NCBI GenBank assembly: GCA_036382515.1
Contig: DASVHQ010000009.1
Coordinates: 86,384-150,383 of the forward strand
DNA: 64,000 nt
From: JADGRF01 sp036382515
GTDB lineage: Bacteria; Myxococcota_A; Polyangia; Polyangiales; JAFGIB01
Direction of reading: 5' to 3'
Shown: positions 9,205-17,668 of the stretch, piece by piece
Layout of the letters: every line of letters starts with the position of its first letter
Position numbering within the stretch: position 1 is the stretch's first letter
Notes under the pieces: generated by a model
What the model was told of the DNA's origin: nothing
Databases searched by the model: none
The model's input: only the letters and a program-made list of their open reading frames with translations
Made by a program: the position numbers and the translations under genes

Positions 9205-9744
9205 TCAGAACCGCCTCATAGGAGAGCCGGAGGCTGCTCCGTGGAAATACACGAGATGCGCTTTCGCGATCTCCGTGTGAGGGACCAACACGACCTGGCC
9301 GTCTTGCTCGAGCCTCACCGAGTCCGCCTCGGTGCCGAGCAACGTGCCGGAGAAACGTCGACGCCCGTCAACGGGCGAATGTGTCTGCATCTTGATCGGC
9401 TCGCCGGCGAAGCGAGCAAAGTCTGCGAGCGTGATCAGCGGACGGTCGAGACCGGGCGAGCCGACTTCGAGTCGGTACGCGGTCTGCGGCACGAGCGCCT
9501 CAGCGACATCGAGCGCGGTCGACAGGTCGCGACTGACTTGCTGGCAGTCGTCGAGCGACACGCCCGCGCCGCGCTTGGCGTCGGCGCCCTGCCGCTCGAT
9601 CAGCACGCGCAGACACAGACCGTGCTCGGTGACGAAGCGCGCATCCACGAGCCAGACCCCGTGCGCAGCGCAGACCGGCTCCACGATTTGCCGCAATTGC
9701 TGCAAATGCGCCGTGCCATTCAGCTTTTCTGCCGAGCCAGACAT
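9205..9744 (-). CDS. rimP: Ribosome maturation factor RimP
   Basis: RimP assists 30S assembly. The 179-residue product has the N-terminal domain with VEPVCAAHGVWLVDARF and the family motif YRLEVGSPGLDRPL near residue 90, followed by an SH3-like C-terminal domain (FSGTLLG to the end). The rimP-nusA-infB order is widely conserved. The start is set at the ATG 9744. A TTG at 9762 extends the frame by six residues but has no better ribosome site. First gene of the operon, so its leader probably sets the expression of the whole unit. Confidence 0.95.
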   Translation of the reverse strand: MSGSAEKLNGTAHLQQLRQIVEPVCAAHGVWLVDARFVTEHGLCLRVLIERQGADAKRGAGVSLDDCQQVSRDLSTALDVAEALVPQTAYRLEVGSPGLDRPLITLADFARFAGEPIKMQTHSPVDGRRRFSGTLLGTEADSVRLEQDGQVVLVPHTEIAKAHLVYFHGAASGSPMRRF

Positions 9745-10080
9745 GTAATAGGAGCCGTCCAAGGAGCCTTACAAGAGGTCCGGGACGCGCCGCCCAGCGC
9801 ACAAAAAAACCGCGAAAGGCCCGTGAAAAGAGCCGAAAAAGAGACAAAAAAAGGCGGACCCAACGGGCGGCCCACCTAGGCGCAATCCCAAACTTCGGCC
9901 GGCTACTTATCACACACCCGCACAGCCAGCAACACGATGAACTGATCGCGGCGTGAGCGGCGCGAATTGGGGTACAGCCGCGAGCGCGCCCGCAGGACAG
10001 GAGGGAGCCGTACTCATGTACGGTGACCGACTGGCCGAGGACGTAAGCCGCGGATGTGCCCCAAGGCGCGCCGCGGTCAG
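9745..10080 (-). other. Leader/intergenic region of the rimP operon with U-tracts
   Basis: No gene is supported here. Read on the minus strand, the part next to rimP (9785-9855) holds two runs of seven T and further runs of five and four T within about 65 bases, which is striking in such GC-rich DNA. The first T7 run (9846-9852) follows a GC-rich stretch with only a weak possible stem, so it is not a clean intrinsic terminator. A candidate promoter lies upstream at 9905-9932. A 31-codon plus-strand frame from 10016 was judged unconvincing. Confidence 0.5.
9905..9932 (-). promoter_or_regulatory. Candidate promoter of the rimP-nusA-infB operon
   Basis: On the minus strand TTGCTG (9932-9927) is followed after 15-16 bases by GATAAG/ATAAGT (9911-9905). 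The match to the vegetative consensus is moderate and the spacing slightly short. It would give a leader of about 160 bases that contains the U-tracts. Confidence 0.3.
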
Positions 10081-11718
10081 TTACCCCTTGGGGGTCTCAC
10101 CGTGGATGTAGACGCGGGTCCCGTCGCCGTTGAGGCGGGCGTAGATGGCGTGCCAGGACTTGGGCATCGTGGGGTTGGCCCAGAAAAAGAGCCAACGAGC
10201 GTCGTCCGGGGACAGGTTGACGCAGCCGTGGCTGTGCGGCCGGCCGAAGCTGTTGTGCCAGAACGCGGAATGCAGCGCGTACGCGAGCTGGAAGTACATG
10301 ACGTACGGCACGTCTTCGATCGAGTACGGGCCGTCGAGGGCGTGATCGCCGTCCATGGTTGCGGTCAGGTGCTTGGCATTGATGCGGAACGAGCCAGTGG
10401 GTGTCTGGAAATTACGCAGCGGATCGAGCTCGTCCTTGATGCGGCCGGTGGAGACGAGCGTGGCGTAGACGGGTTTGCTGCCGACGTACGCGACCAGACT
10501 CTGCGTGCCGAGGTCGACGTCGATCCACTTCTCGTCGTCTTTCACTTCGTCGGGCTTGTCGCGCGCAACGACCTTCGTGGTCTCCTTCACCGGATAGTGC
10601 TTGCCGTCTGGGCCGACGTAGAACATTCGACCTGCGACCTCAGCCTCCGACGCGATGGGAGACATGAAGTGATAGCCGGGTGCGCCCGCCGCGTGCAGCC
10701 TGCCCTTGGCATTCGCTGCGTAGGCCAGCGTGTTCTTGGACATCACGAAGCCCACCGGCAACGCGGTGCCTGACGCCTCCAGATCGACCCCGTGGAACTC
10801 CGAGCCTTTCACGAGCAGGAGCCGGCTCTTGGGGATGAAGCCGGTGGCCTGGGTCTGCCAGTAGGAGCGCGCGCCCTTGCTGATCTCGCGATCCAGGCTC
10901 ACGTAGAAACCGCGTTCCATGCGGCGGTAGAGCACCGAATCGGAGCCGCCCATCAGCGATGCGAGTGTGGGCGGGCCTTCTTCCGCTGCGCTGCCTGGTT
11001 CTTCGCCACCGCTACCCGGGCCGCCCGCTGCCGCCGGGGCCACCACGCCAGGCTGAGCGGCAGCTGCCGCCGCGGGCGCACCCGTGGCCGGCGCGGCGTT
11101 GACCGCGTCCGGACTCGCGGCCGCTGCAGCTGTTGGCGGCAGAGCGTTCGTGGTGAGCTCCGCAGCTGCAGCGCTCGAGGTGCCCGCATCGACGCCGGGA
11201 ATCTTGTAGCCCTCGTAGAGCGCAGCCTCTTCGTCACTCGGCAGGCGCCGATATACGGGCGTGTTGCGCCGCATCGCGTAGCCGTAGGGGTACGGCAGAC
11301 GCGCGGTCACGTCCGGCTGCGTCGGGCGACGCTCGGGCAAGCGCCTGCCCAGAAACGGCAGCACTTCGGTGGTGGAGCAGACGAAGCCACCCGTCTCGAG
11401 CTCGTACCAGCCCTTGCGACATGACTCGAAGCCGATCGGCTTGGCCGTCTTCGCCATGACCAGCGCGCCGGTGCGCAAGTAACCCATGCGCGGCGCCTGC
11501 TTCGCAGGAGCATTGCGAATCTTGACGACGTAGGCGCTGGCGAAGAGCCGGACCGGGGGGCCGGCATCCTCCGGTTGCACGGCCGGTCCTACCACTGCCG
11601 TGTGCGCAGGCTGGCTCGGCGCGGGTCGCGATGGCTCGCGCGTGCAACCTGCAGACCACGCCGCGCACAGCCCACCCAGGCATGCCGCCAGAACCCGCTT
11701 TTTCGTGAAGCACGCCAT
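10081..11718 (-). CDS. L,D-transpeptidase (YkuD domain) lipoprotein
   Basis: A 545-residue exported protein with a signal peptide ending in the lipobox SAGC (Cys near residue 25). A Pro/Ala-rich, low-complexity middle (~190-240) separates an N-terminal region of unknown fold from the C-terminal YkuD catalytic domain (~395-540). The domain carries the signature HSHGCVNLSP with the nucleophile Cys at residue 499 and the upstream HNSFG segment. YkuD enzymes form 3-3 peptidoglycan cross-links or attach lipoproteins to the wall. Location in the periplasm, anchored to a membrane, is inferred. It is a stand-alone gene. No clear ribosome site precedes the ATG. Confidence 0.9.
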   Translation of the reverse strand: MACFTKKRVLAACLGGLCAAWSAGCTREPSRPAPSQPAHTAVVGPAVQPEDAGPPVRLFASAYVVKIRNAPAKQAPRMGYLRTGALVMAKTAKPIGFESCRKGWYELETGGFVCSTTEVLPFLGRRLPERRPTQPDVTARLPYPYGYAMRRNTPVYRRLPSDEEAALYEGYKIPGVDAGTSSAAAAELTTNALPPTAAAAASPDAVNAAPATGAPAAAAAAQPGVVAPAAAGGPGSGGEEPGSAAEEGPPTLASLMGGSDSVLYRRMERGFYVSLDREISKGARSYWQTQATGFIPKSRLLLVKGSEFHGVDLEASGTALPVGFVMSKNTLAYAANAKGRLHAAGAPGYHFMSPIASEAEVAGRMFYVGPDGKHYPVKETTKVVARDKPDEVKDDEKWIDVDLGTQSLVAYVGSKPVYATLVSTGRIKDELDPLRNFQTPTGSFRINAKHLTATMDGDHALDGPYSIEDVPYVMYFQLAYALHSAFWHNSFGRPHSHGCVNLSPDDARWLFFWANPTMPKSWHAIYARLNGDGTRVYIHGETPKG

Positions 11719-11888
11719 GCTGATTTTCGCGGCCGACAGATTTCACGACGCGGCGCTGCCGTCAACCGGACAGCACGACCGACGTGCTTGCGCGAGGCCG
11801 CTCGCCACACCACCATGCGCACCGGCCGCGAGGCGAAAGACGGGGAACGGCACGTGACGACGGCGAGCGCTTGCACACGGGACCTCAC

Positions 11889-13289
11889 GTGAAGACAGCG
11901 CGCTCCGGTCTGCTGCTGTGGGTTTGCGGCTCGCTCCTGCTGCACTCGCTCGGCTACCTGACGATGCGTTGGGCGGGTGCGCTTCCCGACGTGGGATTTC
12001 AATTCGAGCTGCCCACGCAGGTGGAGTTCGGGCTGGCCGATGCGACGCCGCTGCCCCCCGCAGGCCTACCGCTGTCGGCCGCGCCACCAGCAGCCGCGAG
12101 CGCCGACGCGCAGAACATCGACGTCGCGCTCCCTGAAGCGCCCGCCGCGCCCAAGCCGAAAAAGAAGAAGCGCCCGGCGGCCACCACGCCTGACGCCGGG
12201 GCTCCGAGCGAAGCCAGCGCCGACGCCGGCCCAGACGCACACGTGCCGCAGCCAGCCGACGCTGCGGTACCCGCGACCGTGGTTGCCACGAATACGGCCG
12301 CAGACGGCGGAGCTGGCACCGCCCAGGCAGCGCAAGATGCTGGCACGCCGGCGCTCACCGCCTACGCGCCCGCAGGGGCGCAGCTGGCGCTGCGCATCGA
12401 CATGGAGCGCGTGCGCGCCTCGGAGCTCGCCCCCGACGTGCGCGATATGCTCGACGCGATCCCCGACTTCGACGCGATCCTCGGGGGCTCCGGCGTGCAG
12501 CCCGTGGACGACCTCGTGCGCTTGTTCGTTGCGTCACCGAACCTCGAGCGTTCGAGCCTGGTGATGGCCGGCAGTTATCGCGGCGGCGAGAGCGTTGCGC
12601 GCAGAGCCGTGGCCACGCTCGCGCGTGCGCACGACAAGCCCGCACGCTGGCGCAAGCTCCATGGCATCGCCGTCGCACCGTGGCAGAACGCCGACCCCAC
12701 CGAGCGCGTACTTGCACTGATCGGACCGTCGCTGTTCGCGATCACGCGCCCCGACGATCTGCCGCGCATCATCGCGGTGGCGCACGCCCTGGCCGTCCGA
12801 GACCGCAAGAAGCACGAGCCGGCGGATGCCAACGCAGCCGCCGAGGCGCTGCTCGCCATGGACGACAACGAAGCCGTCGCGTTCTCCGTCGAGAACGCCA
12901 AGAGCTTCGTGCGTGGCCAGGTCGATCAGGTGCCCGAGCGCGTGCGCATTTCGATCCGCTTCCAGACCGACGGTTCGATCGAGGTCGCAAGCAGCGGCGC
13001 CTACGAGTCGCAGCCGCTCGCCGAAAACGCGCGCGTGTTCTGGCAGGATGTGCGCGATCGCTTCGCCCGCCATCCGCTTGTGGCGTTGATCGGGATGAGC
13101 GGCGCGCTGCACGACACGACCATCCAGGCCCGGGACGCGGAGCTGCATGCACGCACGTCGCTCAGCGTGGACCAAGTGCGCACCTTGCTCGGCTTCTTGC
13201 GGGGCGCGCTCGCGCCCGCTCACGGGCGTGGCCCGACGCTGCCGGGTGCACCGCGGAACGCCCCTCCCGGCGCAGCCGCGAGTCCGTGA
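11889..13289 (+). CDS. Membrane-anchored protein of unknown function
   Basis: I do not recognise the family. The ~466-residue product begins with one hydrophobic segment (residues ~6-24, probable membrane anchor or uncleaved signal), followed by ~110 residues rich in Ala, Pro and Asp with a Lys-rich patch. From ~155 on there is a folded-looking domain with ALRIDMERVRASELAPDVRDML and later a run of alternating hydrophobic strands. The tail is Pro/Ala/Gly rich. The GTG at 11889 is chosen because it places the hydrophobic segment at the N-terminus. The frame extends upstream to 11784 without a good start. A periplasmic location is inferred. Confidence 0.7.
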   Translation: MKTARSGLLLWVCGSLLLHSLGYLTMRWAGALPDVGFQFELPTQVEFGLADATPLPPAGLPLSAAPPAAASADAQNIDVALPEAPAAPKPKKKKRPAATTPDAGAPSEASADAGPDAHVPQPADAAVPATVVATNTAADGGAGTAQAAQDAGTPALTAYAPAGAQLALRIDMERVRASELAPDVRDMLDAIPDFDAILGGSGVQPVDDLVRLFVASPNLERSSLVMAGSYRGGESVARRAVATLARAHDKPARWRKLHGIAVAPWQNADPTERVLALIGPSLFAITRPDDLPRIIAVAHALAVRDRKKHEPADANAAAEALLAMDDNEAVAFSVENAKSFVRGQVDQVPERVRISIRFQTDGSIEVASSGAYESQPLAENARVFWQDVRDRFARHPLVALIGMSGALHDTTIQARDAELHARTSLSVDQVRTLLGFLRGALAPAHGRGPTLPGAPRNAPPGAAASP

Positions 13290-13325
13290 TAACATCGTGC
13301 CCCGGATGGTCTCGGGAGGTGCACG

Positions 13326-13502
13326 ATGCTGTGTCCGCGTTGTGGAGAAGAGGTCGACGAGCTGCAGACCGTCAACGCTGGCGGCAAGCGCAAGCGCGTC
13401 TGCGAAGACTGCGTCAGCCAGCTTCAAGAACAAGCTGAAATCGCGGACGAGGCGACGTCCGCGATGAAGGGCATGATGGAGTACAAAGGGGGCAAGCGCT
13501 GA
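13326..13502 (+). CDS. 58-residue zinc-ribbon protein
   Basis: A short gene, easily missed. The ATG at 13326 follows GGGAGG at a good distance. The product starts MLCPRCGEEVDELQT and has a second pair CEDC at about residues 26-29, so two CxxC knuckles could bind one zinc ion. The rest is a charged helical tail ending in Lys/Arg. Codon third positions are GC-rich as in neighbouring genes. The role is unknown. Small zinc ribbons often bind nucleic acid or a partner protein. It lies 36 bases after the preceding gene and converges with the HU-like gene. Confidence 0.75.
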   Translation: MLCPRCGEEVDELQTVNAGGKRKRVCEDCVSQLQEQAEIADEATSAMKGMMEYKGGKR

Positions 13503-13526
13503 AACCGCGCTGACGCCCCGTGGGCT

Positions 13527-13835
13527 TCACAGGCTACGCAGGCGCTTCTGCACGCTCGCCTTCACCTTGCGCGACGCCGGCTTCGCCGGGAACTCACGCT
13601 CTTGCTTGGTGAAGGGGTCGAGGCCCTTGCGCGCGGGCTGCGCCGGCACCTCCTTGACCTTGAGCTTGATCAGGTCCGGCAACACGAACTCGCCGGGACC
13701 CTTCTCGCCGAGCTCGCGTTCCACGAGCGAGAGCAGCTCAGTCAGCAAGCTCTGCACCCCTTTCTTATCCACGCCGGTCTTCTCTGAGAGCTCCGTGATG
13801 ATCTGCGCCTTGCTCATGCGCTTGTCGGTGGCCAT
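13527..13835 (-). CDS. HU-like DNA-binding protein
   Basis: A 102-residue histone-like protein of the HU/IHF superfamily. Residues 8-45 form the helical dimerisation part (SKAQIITELSEKTGVDKKGVQ), and the later half has the basic DNA-arm type sequence PARKGLDPFTKQEREFPAK and a Lys/Arg-rich end. The Lys-rich C-terminus and the modified arm resemble the diverged HU copies found in myxobacteria. The ATG at 13835 is fixed by a perfect AAGGAGG Shine-Dalgarno, and the longer upstream frame has no support. A strong ribosome site fits an abundant protein. Confidence 0.88.
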   Translation of the reverse strand: MATDKRMSKAQIITELSEKTGVDKKGVQSLLTELLSLVERELGEKGPGEFVLPDLIKLKVKEVPAQPARKGLDPFTKQEREFPAKPASRKVKASVQKRLRSL

Positions 13836-14186
13836 GCGGATCCTCCTTGGGGGCGTCGGGCTGCTGGGCGGCGCCCCAGGGGGGTGCGCCGCGTGACCGG
13901 GAGGTAAGCACGCCGGTGGTGGCCAAAACAAGCAGGATTGCGCGAGGATGCGCAGCCGCCGGCCGACCGACGCGCGAACCACCGCGCTGGCAGAACCGGC
14001 TCGGGCCAGCCCCCGAGACGTCTGAACCTGGCCGGAAACCGAGCGCTGCGGGGACCGCGGCCGAGCGCGTGACACACAATCTATCCACAGCGCCGACAGG
14101 CTCTGGACTCCGGGCCGCGCGGACACCGAGCCGCATCTCAGCCAAGCGCCCAACCCATCGATATCACGTGTGTTTAACAGGAACAA
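13836..14186 (-). other. Intergenic region upstream of the HU-like gene
   Basis: No coding sequence is supported in this 351-base stretch. On the minus strand a weak promoter-like pair, TTGTTT (13931-13926) and TTACCT (13907-13902) with an 18-base spacer, lies about 65 bases before the HU start. Otherwise I see nothing distinct, apart from the hairpin at its right end next to ybeY. Confidence 0.4.
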
Positions 14187-14208
14187 TCAGCCGCGGCGAG
14201 CGGCTGAT
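14186..14208 (-). terminator. Possible hairpin terminator at the ybeY stop
   Basis: An 8-bp perfect inverted repeat (ATCAGCCG / CGGCTGAT, 7-base loop) overlaps the ybeY stop codon. On the minus strand it is followed by TGTTCCTGTT, a poor U-tract, so termination is only possible, not sure. Confidence 0.3.
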
Positions 14209-14705
14209 CCACGGGCCTGGTGGGCCGGTGGCAACGGGCTTGTCCACCCACGCCGGCCGCGGCCGGCTAACCCGGCCGCCATCAGCAAGTGGGCTCGGGC
14301 CATCATCCGGCGCTCGGCCGCCCGCGTGGGGTGATCCTGGCCCAAGAGGTGCAGTAGACCGTGGGCAAGCAGCAGGCAGATCTCCAGCTCCGGCGGCCAG
14401 CGATGGCTACGAGCCTGGCGCCGCGCGGTGGGCAGCGCGATCGCAATGTCCCCGAGTGCCGGCTGCGCCGTCACCATCGGTCGGCCCTCGCCCAACGCAA
14501 AGGCCAGCACGTCGGTGGGCCGATCGAGCTTGCGATGCGCGTGGTTCAGCTGTCGCATCACACGGTCGTCACACAGCAATACGGAGAGCTCGCTGTGCGT
14601 GAGCTGCAGCGCGCGCAGCATGCGCCGCGCGTGCGACGCCACTTGCTTGCACTGCGCGCTCGCAGCGCGGTCGCGTGCGCCTTCGTAGCGAACCAGCACG
14701 GCCAT
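14187..14705 (-). CDS. ybeY: Endoribonuclease YbeY
   Basis: YbeY is a metal-dependent endoribonuclease for 16S rRNA 3' end maturation and ribosome quality control. The product (~172 residues from the ATG at 14705) has LNHAHRKLDRPTDVLAFALGEG and the zinc-binding motif HGLLHLLGQDH with His 115, His 119 and His 125, all three ligands present. The C-terminal ~40 residues, rich in Arg, Gly and Pro, go beyond the usual family end. In-frame ATGs up to 14726 are alternative starts and none has a clear Shine-Dalgarno. Confidence 0.93.
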   Translation of the reverse strand: MAVLVRYEGARDRAASAQCKQVASHARRMLRALQLTHSELSVLLCDDRVMRQLNHAHRKLDRPTDVLAFALGEGRPMVTAQPALGDIAIALPTARRQARSHRWPPELEICLLLAHGLLHLLGQDHPTRAAERRMMARAHLLMAAGLAGRGRRGWTSPLPPAHQARGSAARRG

Positions 14706-14755
14706 CGGCGGCAGCATGGCGAGCACGTCCGCAGCGCGTCAAGCTCCGCTCGCGC

Positions 14756-14784
14756 TTCCCACTGCCACTCGACGCGAGTAACCT
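14756..14784 (+). promoter_or_regulatory. Candidate accC promoter
   Basis: TTCCCA (14756-14761) and TAACCT (14779-14784) are 17 bases apart and lie 32 bases upstream of the accC ATG, leaving a short leader with a normal Shine-Dalgarno. Confidence 0.4.
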
Positions 14785-14816
14785 CGCCTGTTCGCGGCAA
14801 CTCAAGAAGGACGACC

Positions 14817-16211
14817 ATGTTCGAGAAAATCCTGATCGCCAATCGCGGCGAAATCGCGGTTCGTGTCGCACGCACCTGCGAGCGCCTCGGCATCGCGACG
14901 GTGGCGGTGTGCAGCGACATCGAGCAAGACAGCCTGCACGCGCAGACCTGCGACGAGGTCGTGTGCGTCGGGACTGCTCGCGTCCAGGACTCGTACCTCA
15001 ACCAGGAAGCCATCCTCGAGGCAGCGAAGAAGACCGGCGCGCAGGCCATCCATCCTGGCTACGGCCTCTTGAGCGAGAACCCTGGCTTCGTGCGTGCGGT
15101 CGAAGCGGCCGGGATCACGTTCATCGGGCCGAGCGCGGAGTCGATCGAGCTATTCGGCGACAAGCTGCGTTCGCGAACGCTCGCCGTGCAAACGGGCGTG
15201 CGCGTCATCCCCGGCTGCGACGAACCGCTGACCGACGCAGCGATGGCGCATGCCCAAGCTGCGGCGCTGGGCTACCCGGTGCTGGTCAAGGCTGCAGCTG
15301 GCGGCGGCGGCATCGGCATGCAGATCGTCCACGAGGAAGAACAACTCGAGAAGGCGATGGAAACTTGTCGCAACCGGGCGAAGTCGGCGTTCGGTGACGA
15401 CCGCATCTACCTGGAGAGCTACATCGATCGACCGCGCCACATCGAGGTGCAGATCATCGCGGACCGTGCCGGCAACCAACTGGCCCTGGGCGAGCGCGAG
15501 TGCAGCATCCAGCGCCGGCATCAGAAGGTGATCGAGGAGTCGCCTGCGCCGGCTCTGGTGTTCGGCCGGGGCGGCGACGACAAGCGCCTGGCGCTCTTCG
15601 ACGCAGCGTTGCGCATCGCCAAAGAAGCCAACTACTACAGTACCGGCACCGCCGAGTTCATCCTCGATGCAGAGGGCCGTTTCTACTTTCTGGAGTGGAA
15701 CCCGCGGCTGCAGGTCGAGCACGCGGTCACCGAGATGTGCACGGGCCTCGACCTGGTGGAGTTGCAGCTGCGCATCGCAGCGGGCGAACCTTTGCCGAAG
15801 GAGGCATTGCGCGCCGAGCCACGCGGACACGCCATGGAGGCGCGCCTGTACGCGGAGGACCCGGACAAGGGTTTCCTGCCACGCCCCGGCGAGGTCACGA
15901 CGTTGCGCTGGCCGCCGCTTGCGCCAGGTGCGTTTCGGGTCGACTCCGGAGTCGCACCGGGCTCGAAGGTCACACCGTATTATGATCCGCTGGTAGCCAA
16001 GCTCGTCAGCTTCGGCGCCACACGCCACCAGGCGCTGCTCACGCTCGACCGCGTGCTTGCCGAGACCGAGATCGAGCCGCTCACCACCAACGTGGCGTTC
16101 CTGCGCGAGGTCCTCGCGCACGATTCGTTTCGCGCCGGCCAGTACGACACCGACTTCACGCAGCGCGTGATCGCGGAACGCGCCGAGACTCCGAGCGAAC
16201 CCACGACCTAG
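14817..16211 (+). CDS. accC: Biotin carboxylase subunit
   Basis: ATP-dependent carboxylation of the biotin carrier. The 464-residue product has the typical start MFEKILIANRGEIAVRV, the ATP-grasp core with the glycine-rich loop VKAAAGGGGIGMQ near residue 160, the ERECSIQRRHQK segment, and the catalytic region EFILDAEGRFYFLEWNPRLQVEH. The ATG at 14817 follows AAGGACG, and a long in-frame extension upstream crosses ybeY and is not used. The length fits stand-alone AccC or the alpha chain of a small acyl-CoA carboxylase. A biotin carrier and a carboxyltransferase that could partner it lie 24 kb away at 38955-41117, while accB, accA and accD are not in the window. Confidence 0.95.
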   Translation: MFEKILIANRGEIAVRVARTCERLGIATVAVCSDIEQDSLHAQTCDEVVCVGTARVQDSYLNQEAILEAAKKTGAQAIHPGYGLLSENPGFVRAVEAAGITFIGPSAESIELFGDKLRSRTLAVQTGVRVIPGCDEPLTDAAMAHAQAAALGYPVLVKAAAGGGGIGMQIVHEEEQLEKAMETCRNRAKSAFGDDRIYLESYIDRPRHIEVQIIADRAGNQLALGERECSIQRRHQKVIEESPAPALVFGRGGDDKRLALFDAALRIAKEANYYSTGTAEFILDAEGRFYFLEWNPRLQVEHAVTEMCTGLDLVELQLRIAAGEPLPKEALRAEPRGHAMEARLYAEDPDKGFLPRPGEVTTLRWPPLAPGAFRVDSGVAPGSKVTPYYDPLVAKLVSFGATRHQALLTLDRVLAETEIEPLTTNVAFLREVLAHDSFRAGQYDTDFTQRVIAERAETPSEPTT

Positions 16212-16229
16212 CGCGAGACGCACTCCGAC

Positions 16230-16246
16230 GCCGGACCCGGTCCGGC
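16230..16246. terminator. Perfect palindrome between convergent accC and eno
   Basis: GCCGGACC and GGTCCGGC flank one central base, giving a 7-bp stem with a 3-base loop in either transcript. It is the only clear structure in the 64-base gap between two converging genes. There is no U-tract, so a role as bidirectional terminator or 3' end block is inferred. Confidence 0.4.
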
Positions 16247-16275
16247 CATCGAAGTGCGCCGTGTGTACCTTCGTT

Positions 16276-17556
16276 TCAGCCGCAAGCCAGCGTCGTGCGT
16301 CCCGCGTAGAGCGCGGCCGAGCCCAGCTCTTCCTCGATGCGCAAGAGCTGGTTGTACTTCGCGATGCGCTCGGAGCGCGACGCCGAGCCAGTCTTGATCT
16401 GACCGGCACCCGTGGCCACTGCGAGGTCGGCGATGAAGGTGTCCTCGGTCTCGCCGCTGCGGTGCGAGACGATCGACGAATAGTCGTTGAGAGCCGCGAG
16501 CTCCATGGCCTCGAGCGTCTCGGTCACGGTGCCAATCTGGTTCACCTTGATGAGGATCGAGTTGGCGACCTCGCGCTCGATGCCCTGCTGCAGCCGGCGC
16601 GTGTTGGTCACGAACAGATCATCGCCCACCAGCTGCACGCGATCGCCGAGCGCGTCCGTCAGCTTCTTCCAGCCGTCCCAGTCGTCCTCGGCGAAACCAT
16701 CTTCGATCGACACGATCGGATACTTCGAGCACAGCTCAGCGTAGATCGAGACCAAGCCGGCGGCATCGACTTCCTTCTTGTCGAAGGTGTAGCGCTTCTT
16801 CTGCTTGTCGTAGAACTCGCTCGACGCGGCATCGAGCGCGATCGCGATGTCCTCACCCGGGCGATAGCCAGCCTTCTCGATCGCGCGGATGACCATGCGA
16901 ATCGCGCCCTCGTTGGTCTCGATGCGCGGTGCGAAGCCGCCTTCGTCGCCCACCGAGGTCGCGAGGTTGTCCTTCTTGAGCAAGCCCTTGAGCGCGTGAA
17001 ACGTCTCGACGCCCGCGCGCAGAGCCTCGGAGAAGCTGCTTGCCCCCACGGGCACGAGCATGAACTCCTGCACTTCGAGGCCGTTGTCCGCGTGCTGACC
17101 ACCGTTGATCACGTTCATCATCGGCGTCGGCAAGATGCGCGCGCGCGCACCACCGAGGTAGCGCCACAGGGGCAAGCCCACGGCGTTGGCGGCTGCACGA
17201 GACACGGCCATCGACACGCCGAGAATGGCGTTGGCGCCGAGCTTCGACTTGTTCTCCGTTCCGTCGAGCGCGATCATCAGGCGATCGACCTCGGCCTGCG
17301 CGAGCGCGTCATGGCCCAGGAGCTCCGGCCCGATGGACTCGACCACGTTGCGTACGGCACGGGTGACGCCCTTGCCCAGGTAGCGCTTGGGCTCCTCGTC
17401 GCGCAGCTCGTGAGCTTCGTGCTCGCCGGTCGAAGCGCCGGACGGAACCGCCGCAACGCCGATTGCTCCACCCTCGAGCTCGACCTCGACTTCGATCGTC
17501 GGGTTACCTCGTGAGTCCAGGATTTCACGGGCGTGGACTTCGGCAATGCTGGTCAT
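16276..17556 (-). CDS. eno: Enolase
   Basis: Glycolytic 2-phosphoglycerate dehydratase. The 426-residue product shows all landmarks: EVHAREILDSRGNPTIEVEV at the start, GASTGEHEAHELRD, the catalytic Glu region, the SIEDGFAEDDWDGW metal site, the LVGDDLFVTN strand, and SHRSGETEDTFIADLAV near the end. The ATG at 17556 is preceded by AAGGAGC. The gene stands alone and converges with accC. Its upstream region has a candidate promoter embedded in an inverted repeat. Confidence 0.98.
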   Translation of the reverse strand: MTSIAEVHAREILDSRGNPTIEVEVELEGGAIGVAAVPSGASTGEHEAHELRDEEPKRYLGKGVTRAVRNVVESIGPELLGHDALAQAEVDRLMIALDGTENKSKLGANAILGVSMAVSRAAANAVGLPLWRYLGGARARILPTPMMNVINGGQHADNGLEVQEFMLVPVGASSFSEALRAGVETFHALKGLLKKDNLATSVGDEGGFAPRIETNEGAIRMVIRAIEKAGYRPGEDIAIALDAASSEFYDKQKKRYTFDKKEVDAAGLVSIYAELCSKYPIVSIEDGFAEDDWDGWKKLTDALGDRVQLVGDDLFVTNTRRLQQGIEREVANSILIKVNQIGTVTETLEAMELAALNDYSSIVSHRSGETEDTFIADLAVATGAGQIKTGSASRSERIAKYNQLLRIEEELGSAALYAGRTTLACG

Positions 17557-17632
17557 CGGGGCAGCTCCTTGTGGCAAGGGGAAGGTGAGTTGGCGAGGCG
17601 ACGCACCGCAGCGGTGCGAGGCTCACGCGGTC

Positions 17633-17668
17633 GGCTCTTAGCGGCGGGCTGGCGAAAACTCAAGAGCC
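17633..17668 (-). promoter_or_regulatory. Candidate eno promoter inside an inverted repeat
   Basis: On the minus strand TTGAGT (17663-17658) and TAAGAG (17640-17635) are separated by 17 bases. The arms GGCTCTT (17633-17639) and AAGAGCC (17662-17668) form a perfect 7-base inverted repeat covering the -10 and touching the -35, a layout fitting a repressor operator. Confidence 0.45.

Noticed and set aside
10016..10111. 31-codon plus-strand frame with GGAGGG before its ATG
   Set aside because: It runs into the antisense of the L,D-transpeptidase 3' end, has no recognisable sequence, and its ribosome site alone is not enough.
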